Assembly (NCBI RefSeq): GCF_003590715.1
Contig: NZ_QQVY01000001.1
Location: 248,001 to 312,000, forward strand
Source: Paracoccus sp. JM45
GTDB lineage: Bacteria > Pseudomonadota > Alphaproteobacteria > Rhodobacterales > Rhodobacteraceae
DNA length: 64,000 nt
Reading direction: 5' to 3'
Below are positions 58,906 through 64,000 of this stretch, in pieces. The notes beneath the pieces are model-generated. The model was not told the origin of the DNA, did no database searches, and saw only the letters and a list, made by a program, of their open reading frames with translations. The translations under genes were made by a program, and so were the position numbers. Positions within the stretch are counted from its first letter, which is position 1; every line of letters starts with the position of its first letter.

Positions 58906-59301
58906 GTGACATTGACTGGACAGCGCGCCCCCGAGCCGCAGCCATGCCGGACGCACCCAGCGACCGGGCGTGGATTTCCTTTGTCGGTGCTGGCGTTTCT
59001 GACCCTTGCGTCCTGCGGTGATCGCATGACGACCGACATTCTGCCCGGCGGCATTCCGGCGCGCACTAATCTGCATCAGGCCAGCGGTCTTCCGCCCGCC
59101 TCGGTGCGGACAGTCGCGCGCAGGGATTTCGGCTGGCGGGTGATCTATCACCCCTCGACCGCACCGCCAAATGCCGAATCGCAGGCAGCGGTGGCGCTAT
59201 GCGGGTTGGAACGACGGGCGCCGTTGCGCATTGTCCAACAGCCGCGCATTGACCCATTTGCCGATCCCGGCGCCCGCATCTTCGATATCCACTGCGCCTG
59301 A
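58906..59301 (+). CDS. Small putative lipoprotein between sucD and sucA
   Basis: A 131-residue hypothetical. GTG start with AAGGGA 7 bases upstream. Signal core FPLSVLAFLTLASC gives a lipobox (LASC) after an unusually long N-terminal region of about 23 polar residues. The mature part includes ASVRTVARRDFGWRVIYHP and a C-terminal pair of cysteines (ALCGLERRAP; DIHCA). No known family. Its place inside the suc operon argues for co-expression with 2-oxoglutarate dehydrogenase genes. Confidence 0.6.
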   Translation: MTLTGQRAPEPQPCRTHPATGRGFPLSVLAFLTLASCGDRMTTDILPGGIPARTNLHQASGLPPASVRTVARRDFGWRVIYHPSTAPPNAESQAAVALCGLERRAPLRIVQQPRIDPFADPGARIFDIHCA

Positions 59302-59341
59302 CACCGCATTTCCCTCTCCTTGCCCTGAACGGGGACCAGCC

Positions 59342-62308
59342 ATGACCGACCAGCCAAAAAACTCTGATTTCCACGATTCATCGTTCCTGCAGGGCCATAA
59401 TGCGGCCTATGTGGAACAGCTTTATGGCCAGTGGGCCAAGGATCCGGCTGCGGTCGATCAGGCATGGGACGCGTTTTTCCGCGATCTTGGCGATGCCGAA
59501 GCCGATGCCGTCCGCGAGGCTGAAGGCGCCAGCTGGAAGCGTACCGACTGGCCCCCCGTCCCGCAGGATGACACCACCGCCGCGCTGACGGGCGAATGGC
59601 CCGCTGCGTCCAAGGGCGATGCAGATGCCGCCATCAAGAAGATTGCCGCCAAAGCGGAAGAAAAAGGCGTCAAGCTGACGACCGACCAGATGCGTCAGGC
59701 CGTGCTGGACAGCATCCGCGCGCTGATGCTGATCCGTGCGTTCCGCATCCGTGGTCACCTGCACGCCGATCTGGACCCGCTGGGTCTGCGCGACGTGCCT
59801 GACAATGGCGAACTGAAGCCTGCAACCTATGGCTTCGGCCCTGCCGATATGGACCGCCCGATCTTCATCGACAATGTTCTGGGCCTCGAGGTTGCCTCGA
59901 TCCGCCAGATTGCCGACCTGATGCAGCGGACCTATTGCGGCACATTCGCGCTGCAATACATGCATATCTCGAACGCCGAAGAGGCTGCATGGCTGAAGGA
60001 ACGGATCGAAGGTTATGGCAAGGAAATCGCCTTCACCCGCGAAGGCCGCCGTGCGATCCTGAACAAACTGGTCGAGGCCGAGGGCTTTGAAAAGTTCCTG
60101 CATGTTAAATACATGGGCACCAAGCGTTTCGGTCTGGACGGTGCCGAGGCGCTGATCCCCGCGATGGAACAAATCATCAAGCGCGGCGGTGCCTTGGGCG
60201 TTAAGGATATTGTGGTCGGCATGCCGCACCGCGGTCGTCTGTCGGTTCTGGCCAATGTGTTGTCCAAACCTTACCGCGCCATTTTCCACGAATTTCAGGG
60301 CGGCAGCTTCAAGCCCGAGGATGTGGATGGCTCTGGCGATGTGAAATACCACCTTGGGGCCAGCTCGGATCGTGAATTCGACGGCAACAATGTCCACCTG
60401 TCACTGACCGCGAACCCCAGCCACCTTGAGGCTGTGAACCCGGTTGTGCTGGGCAAAGCCCGCGCCAAGACCGACCAGATGGGCGACCGCAAGGCGCGCA
60501 CCTCGGTGCTGCCAATCCTGCTGCATGGTGATGCGGCATTCGCCGGTCAGGGCGTCGTGGCCGAATGTCTGCAGTTGTCGGGTATCCGCGGTCACCGCAC
60601 CGGCGGCACCATGCATATCATCGTGAACAACCAGATCGGTTTCACCACTGCACCGCATTTCAGCCGCACCTCGCCCTATCCGACGGATATCGCGCTGATG
60701 GTGGAAGCACCGATCTTCCACGTCAACGGCGACGACCCCGAAGCTGTGGTCCATGCCGCCAAGGTTGCCACCGAATTCCGCCAGAAGTTCCGCAAGGACG
60801 TTGTTCTGGACATCTTCTGCTATCGCCGCTTCGGTCACAACGAAGGCGACGAACCGATGTTCACCAACCCCGCGATGTACAACAGCATCAAGGGGCACAA
60901 GACAACCTTGCAGCTGTACACCGACCGTCTTGCAAAAGAGGGTCTGATCCCTGAAGGCGAGATCGATGACATGAAGAGCGCGTTCCAGGCGCATCTGAAT
61001 GAAGAATTCGAGATCGGCAAAAATTATAAGCCGAACAAGGCCGACTGGCTGGATGGCAAATGGACCGGCCTGTCGCGCGAAGGTGCGGAATATGTTGCCG
61101 GTGAAACCGGTATCTCACCCGAGGTGATGACCCGTGTCGGCGCTGCGCTGACCAAAGTGCCCGAAGGCATGAACCTGCATAAGACCGTCGGTCGCCTGCT
61201 CGAGGCGAAAAAGCAGATGCTGGAAACCGGCGAAGGCTTTGACTGGTCCACCGCCGAAGCATTGGCCTTCGGCTCGCTGGTCACGGAAGGTCACGGCGTT
61301 CGTCTGGCCGGACAGGACAGCACCCGCGGTACCTTCAGCCATCGTCATTCGGCCTTTACCGATCAGAAGACCGAACAGCGCTACTATCCGTTGAACAACA
61401 TTACCGAAGATCAGGCACGCTACGAAGTCATCGACTCGATGCTGTCGGAATATGCGGTGCTGGGCTTTGAATACGGCTATTCGCTGGCCGAACCGAACAG
61501 TCTGGTCATGTGGGAAGCGCAGTTCGGCGATTTCGCCAATGGCGCACAGATCATGTTCGACCAGTTCATCAGCTCGGGCGAAAAGAAGTGGCTGCGAATG
61601 TCCGGTCTGGTCATGCTGCTGCCGCATGGCTTCGAAGGTCAGGGTCCCGAACACAGCTCGGCCCGGTTGGAACGTTTCCTGCAAGGCTGTGCGGAAGACA
61701 ACTGGATCGTCGCGAACTGCACGACGCCGGCCAACTATTTCCACATCCTGCGCCGCCAGATCCATCGTGGCTTCCGTAAACCGCTGGTGCTGATGACGCC
61801 GAAATCGCTGCTGCGCCATCCGCTGGCCGTCAGCAAGGCGGAAGAATTCCAGACCGGTTCGACCTTCCACCGCGTGCTGTGGGATGATGCGCAGCGCGGT
61901 CTTTCGCCCACCAAACTGGTCGAGGATGACAAGATCAAGCGCGTCGTCGTCTGTTCGGGCAAGGTCTATTACGACTTGCTGAAACAACGCGACGAAGCAG
62001 GCGTCAACGATGTCTATCTGCTGCGTCTGGAACAGTTCTATCCGTTCCCCGCACAGGCGATGATCAAGGAACTGGGCCGCTTCAAGCAGGCCGAGGTTGT
62101 CTGGTGTCAGGAAGAACCCAAGAACCAGGGCGGTTGGACTTTTGTCGAACCCTATCTGGAATGGGTGCTGGAACGTCTTGGTGCCAAGCATTCGCGCGCC
62201 CGCTATGCCGGTCGGAATGCTGCTGCCTCGGTCGCCACCGGTCTGGCATCGCGCCATAAAACTGAACAAGCGGCGCTGGTCGCCGAAGCACTGAACCTTG
62301 AAGGATGA
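59342..62308 (+). CDS. sucA: 2-oxoglutarate dehydrogenase E1 component
   Basis: Thiamine-diphosphate-dependent decarboxylase of the 2-oxoglutarate dehydrogenase complex; 988 residues. N-terminal helix [17 protein letters not shown], substrate/ThDP motifs [31 protein letters not shown] and VNNQIGFTT, and the C-terminal transketolase part with [20 protein letters not shown]. Length is normal. GGGGA sits 8 bases before the ATG. Only 4 bp separate it from sucB. Confidence 0.97.
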   Translation: MTDQPKNSDFHDSSFLQGHNAAYVEQLYGQWAKDPAAVDQAWDAFFRDLGDAEADAVREAEGASWKRTDWPPVPQDDTTAALTGEWPAASKGDADAAIKKIAAKAEEKGVKLTTDQMRQAVLDSIRALMLIRAFRIRGHLHADLDPLGLRDVPDNGELKPATYGFGPADMDRPIFIDNVLGLEVASIRQIADLMQRTYCGTFALQYMHISNAEEAAWLKERIEGYGKEIAFTREGRRAILNKLVEAEGFEKFLHVKYMGTKRFGLDGAEALIPAMEQIIKRGGALGVKDIVVGMPHRGRLSVLANVLSKPYRAIFHEFQGGSFKPEDVDGSGDVKYHLGASSDREFDGNNVHLSLTANPSHLEAVNPVVLGKARAKTDQMGDRKARTSVLPILLHGDAAFAGQGVVAECLQLSGIRGHRTGGTMHIIVNNQIGFTTAPHFSRTSPYPTDIALMVEAPIFHVNGDDPEAVVHAAKVATEFRQKFRKDVVLDIFCYRRFGHNEGDEPMFTNPAMYNSIKGHKTTLQLYTDRLAKEGLIPEGEIDDMKSAFQAHLNEEFEIGKNYKPNKADWLDGKWTGLSREGAEYVAGETGISPEVMTRVGAALTKVPEGMNLHKTVGRLLEAKKQMLETGEGFDWSTAEALAFGSLVTEGHGVRLAGQDSTRGTFSHRHSAFTDQKTEQRYYPLNNITEDQARYEVIDSMLSEYAVLGFEYGYSLAEPNSLVMWEAQFGDFANGAQIMFDQFISSGEKKWLRMSGLVMLLPHGFEGQGPEHSSARLERFLQGCAEDNWIVANCTTPANYFHILRRQIHRGFRKPLVLMTPKSLLRHPLAVSKAEEFQTGSTFHRVLWDDAQRGLSPTKLVEDDKIKRVVVCSGKVYYDLLKQRDEAGVNDVYLLRLEQFYPFPAQAMIKELGRFKQAEVVWCQEEPKNQGGWTFVEPYLEWVLERLGAKHSRARYAGRNAAASVATGLASRHKTEQAALVAEALNLEG

Positions 62309-62312
62309 TCCG

Positions 62313-63821
62313 ATGACAACCGAAGTCCGCGTGCCCGCACTGGGCGAATCCGTCACCGAGGCCACCATCGCCACCTGGTTCAAAAAACCCGGCGACCGCG
62401 TCGAGATCGACGAGATGCTGTGCGAGCTGGAAACCGATAAGGTCACCGTCGAAGTGCCCAGCCCCTCGGCTGGTGTGTTGGCAGAAATTGTGGCAGCCGA
62501 AGGTGAAACCGTCGGCCCCGATGCTCTGCTGGCCCAGATCGACGAGGCAGGCAGTGCCGCTGTCCCCACCAAGAAGGCCGAAGAACCCAAGGCCGCCGAA
62601 ACACCCGAAGGACAAGACAAGATGAGCGGTAAATCTGTGGACGTGATGGTTCCGTCCCTGGGCGAAAGCGTCACCGAGGCGACCGTTGCAACCTGGTTCA
62701 AGAAAGCCGGTGACAGCGTCGAGGTCGACGAGATGCTGTGCGAGTTGGAAACCGATAAGGTCTCGGTCGAGGTTCCGGCCCCTGCCGCGGGCGTATTGGC
62801 CGAAATTCTGGCCGAAGAAGGCGCGACGGTCGATGCCAAGGCCCGTCTGGCCATCATCACCGAAGGTGCCGCCGGTAAAGCAAGCGCCCCTGCAACCGCG
62901 CAGGAAACCGTGCTGAAAAACGCAGGCCCCGAAGAAACCCGCCTGCGTTCGGACGTCGAGGATGCGCCGTCGGCCAAAAAAGCCATGGCCGAAAAAGGCG
63001 TCAGCCGTGATCAGGTTCAGGGTTCGGGCCGTGACGGTCGTGTTATGAAGGAAGACGTGGCCAAAGCATCGGCACCAGCGCCTGCTGCTGCGCCCCGCGC
63101 GCCGTCATCGGCCAGCGACGCCGACCGTGAAGAACGCGTCAAGATGACCCGCCTGCGCCAGACCATCGCGCGCCGCCTGAAAGACGCCCAGAACACCGCG
63201 GCGATGCTGACCACCTATAATGAGGCCGACATGTCCGGCGTCATGCAGCTTCGCAACGAATATAAAGATGCCTTCGAAAAGAAGCATAAGGTCAAGCTGG
63301 GCTTCATGTCCTTCTTCGTCAAAGCATGCTGCCATGCGCTGAAAGAAGTGCCGGAAGTTAACGCCGAAATCGACGGCACCGATGTTGTCTATAAGAACTT
63401 CGTCCATATGGGCGTCGCTGTTGGCACGCCCTCGGGTCTGGTGGTTCCGGTTGTCCGCGACGCCGACCAGAAAAGCTTTGCTGAGATCGAGAAAGAAATT
63501 GGCGCTTTGGGTCTGAAAGGCCGCGACGGCAAACTGTCGATGGCTGAAATGCAGGGCGGCACCTTCACCATCTCGAACGGTGGTGTTTATGGGTCGCTGA
63601 TGTCCTCGCCCATTCTGAACCCTCCGCAGTCGGGCATTCTGGGCATGCATAAGATTCAGGAGCGTCCGGTCGTTGTCGGCGGTCAGATTGTGATCCGTCC
63701 GATGATGTATCTGGCGCTGTCTTATGACCACCGCGTCGTTGACGGCAAAGGTGCTGTGACCTTCCTGGTTCGCGTCAAGGAAGCATTGGAAGATCCGCGC
63801 CGCCTGCTGATGGATCTTTGA
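62313..63821 (+). CDS. sucB: Dihydrolipoyllysine-residue succinyltransferase (E2) with two lipoyl domains
   Basis: Core E2 of the 2-oxoglutarate dehydrogenase complex; 502 residues. Two near-identical lipoyl domains (about 5-76 and 111-182), each with ELETDKV (Lys43, Lys149) as the lipoylation site, then a peripheral-subunit-binding domain (about 210-250) and a C-terminal acyltransferase domain (about 275-502) with the active-site His in SYDHRVVDG. Two lipoyl domains are unusual compared with the single one in E. coli SucB. Between them Met104 (62622) starts a sequence like a normal N-terminus and has AAGGA 9 bases upstream. A shorter single-lipoyl product is possible. lpd does not follow within this window. 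Confidence 0.96.
   Translation: MTTEVRVPALGESVTEATIATWFKKPGDRVEIDEMLCELETDKVTVEVPSPSAGVLAEIVAAEGETVGPDALLAQIDEAGSAAVPTKKAEEPKAAETPEGQDKMSGKSVDVMVPSLGESVTEATVATWFKKAGDSVEVDEMLCELETDKVSVEVPAPAAGVLAEILAEEGATVDAKARLAIITEGAAGKASAPATAQETVLKNAGPEETRLRSDVEDAPSAKKAMAEKGVSRDQVQGSGRDGRVMKEDVAKASAPAPAAAPRAPSSASDADREERVKMTRLRQTIARRLKDAQNTAAMLTTYNEADMSGVMQLRNEYKDAFEKKHKVKLGFMSFFVKACCHALKEVPEVNAEIDGTDVVYKNFVHMGVAVGTPSGLVVPVVRDADQKSFAEIEKEIGALGLKGRDGKLSMAEMQGGTFTISNGGVYGSLMSSPILNPPQSGILGMHKIQERPVVVGGQIVIRPMMYLALSYDHRVVDGKGAVTFLVRVKEALEDPRRLLMDL
62325..62831 (+). repeat. sucB: Intragenic tandem duplication of the lipoyl-domain coding sequence
   Basis: Codons 5-67 (62325-62513) and 111-173 (62643-62831) encode segments that match at about 51 of 63 residues by my count. 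A 38-base stretch at 62407-62444 matches 62725-62762 with one mismatch, despite other codons nearby differing. The copies are 318 bp apart. Confidence 0.85.
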
Positions 63822-63831
63822 TCTGATATCG

Positions 63832-63857
63832 GGGGTCCGCTTAGGCGGGCCCCTTTT
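63832..63857 (+). terminator. Intrinsic terminator after sucB
   Basis: GGGGTCCGC (63832-63840) pairs with GCGGGCCCC (63845-63853) around TTAG with one G-T wobble, then TTTT. Confidence 0.85.
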
Positions 63858-64000
63858 CCTGTCTATGCGCATCAGGATGGATCTGAAGGCCGCGCCGTTG
63901 CGTTTCCTTCCACCTTCGCCCGCTGCGTTATGTGATCGGACTTGCATCATTCGCGCCAAGGGCAGAAAATGATCCCACCCTTACCGGAGCCAAGATCATG
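63858..64000 (+). other. Terminal intergenic segment with a possible start of another gene
   Basis: No gene is complete here. The last three bases are ATG, preceded by CGGAG about 9 bases upstream, which could begin the next coding region. lpd is common downstream of sucB in relatives, but nothing in the visible bases proves it. Confidence 0.35.

Noticed and set aside
61115..62986. Open frame of 623 codons on the minus strand opposite sucA and sucB
   Set aside because: It spans the junction of two well-identified genes and its product has low-complexity Ser/Ala content without known motifs.
63931..63940. TGTGATCGGA near the right end, resembling the sdh/suc palindrome
   Set aside because: Only the first seven bases match the palindrome and there is no partner at 21 bp.

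Overview
The window is a stretch of chromosomal core genome from an alphaproteobacterium, most likely a member of the Rhodobacterales/Rhodobacteraceae. The evidence is the gene families and their order: sdhCDAB next to mesaconyl-CoA hydratase, DUF1737, NnrU and a CitE-like malyl-CoA enzyme, then mdh and sucCDAB, together with a long NrdJ-type protein, split glyQ/glyS and a roughly 60% GC composition. The genus cannot be fixed from sequence alone. I see no phage, insertion sequence, CRISPR array, tRNA or rRNA. Gene density is high and many neighbours overlap by ATGA, GTGA, TGATG or TAATG.

Layout. 1-6.3 kb: a partial penicillin-binding protein 1A, an N-acetylmuramoyl-L-alanine amidase coupled to a class I/II aminotransferase, a DsbA-like periplasmic protein and a GDP-mannose enzyme. 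6.5-13.8 kb: a large NrdJ-like ribonucleotide reductase, 5-formyl-THF cyclo-ligase coupled to mgtE, a HisN-type phosphatase and an XRE regulator. 13.9-24 kb: a quinone reductase, a Bax inhibitor-1 protein, a luciferase-like oxidoreductase, GNAT, rpmA-rplU, a zinc metallopeptidase, an ABC-F ATPase, an iron-binding protein and a nucleoside hydrolase. 23.5-32.8 kb: the envelope/translation cluster pyrH, voltage-gated sodium channel, frr, uppS, cdsA, dxr, rseP, bamA, skp. 32.9-45.3 kb: miaA, an AraC regulator, rlmE-ppx, a SulP transporter, trkH, a SPOR/peptidoglycan-binding protein, and glyQ, a small membrane protein and glyS. 45.4-64 kb: a nearly continuous block of TCA-cycle and ethylmalonyl-CoA-pathway genes.

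How the genes work together. The right third encodes succinate dehydrogenase, malate dehydrogenase, succinyl-CoA synthetase and the E1 and E2 of 2-oxoglutarate dehydrogenase, plus two late steps of the ethylmalonyl-CoA pathway (mesaconyl-CoA hydratase and a malyl-CoA lyase/thioesterase). Acetate-derived carbon can therefore be fed into malate and succinate from one locus. The sdh and sucC promoter regions each carry two copies of the same perfect 10-bp palindrome at exactly the same 21-bp pitch, which points to one shared regulator.

The points most worth a second look are: (i) the NrdJ-like protein has Ser instead of Cys at the thiyl-radical position and a broken substrate-binding loop, while both redox cysteines remain; (ii) the paired TGTGATCACA operators at sdh and suc; (iii) a NaChBac/NavAb-type channel inserted between pyrH and frr; (iv) a segment of foreign-looking codon use inside glyS; (v) three accessory genes between sdhA and sdhB; (vi) a duplicated lipoyl domain in SucB with a possible internal start. 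Most of the rest is ordinary housekeeping.
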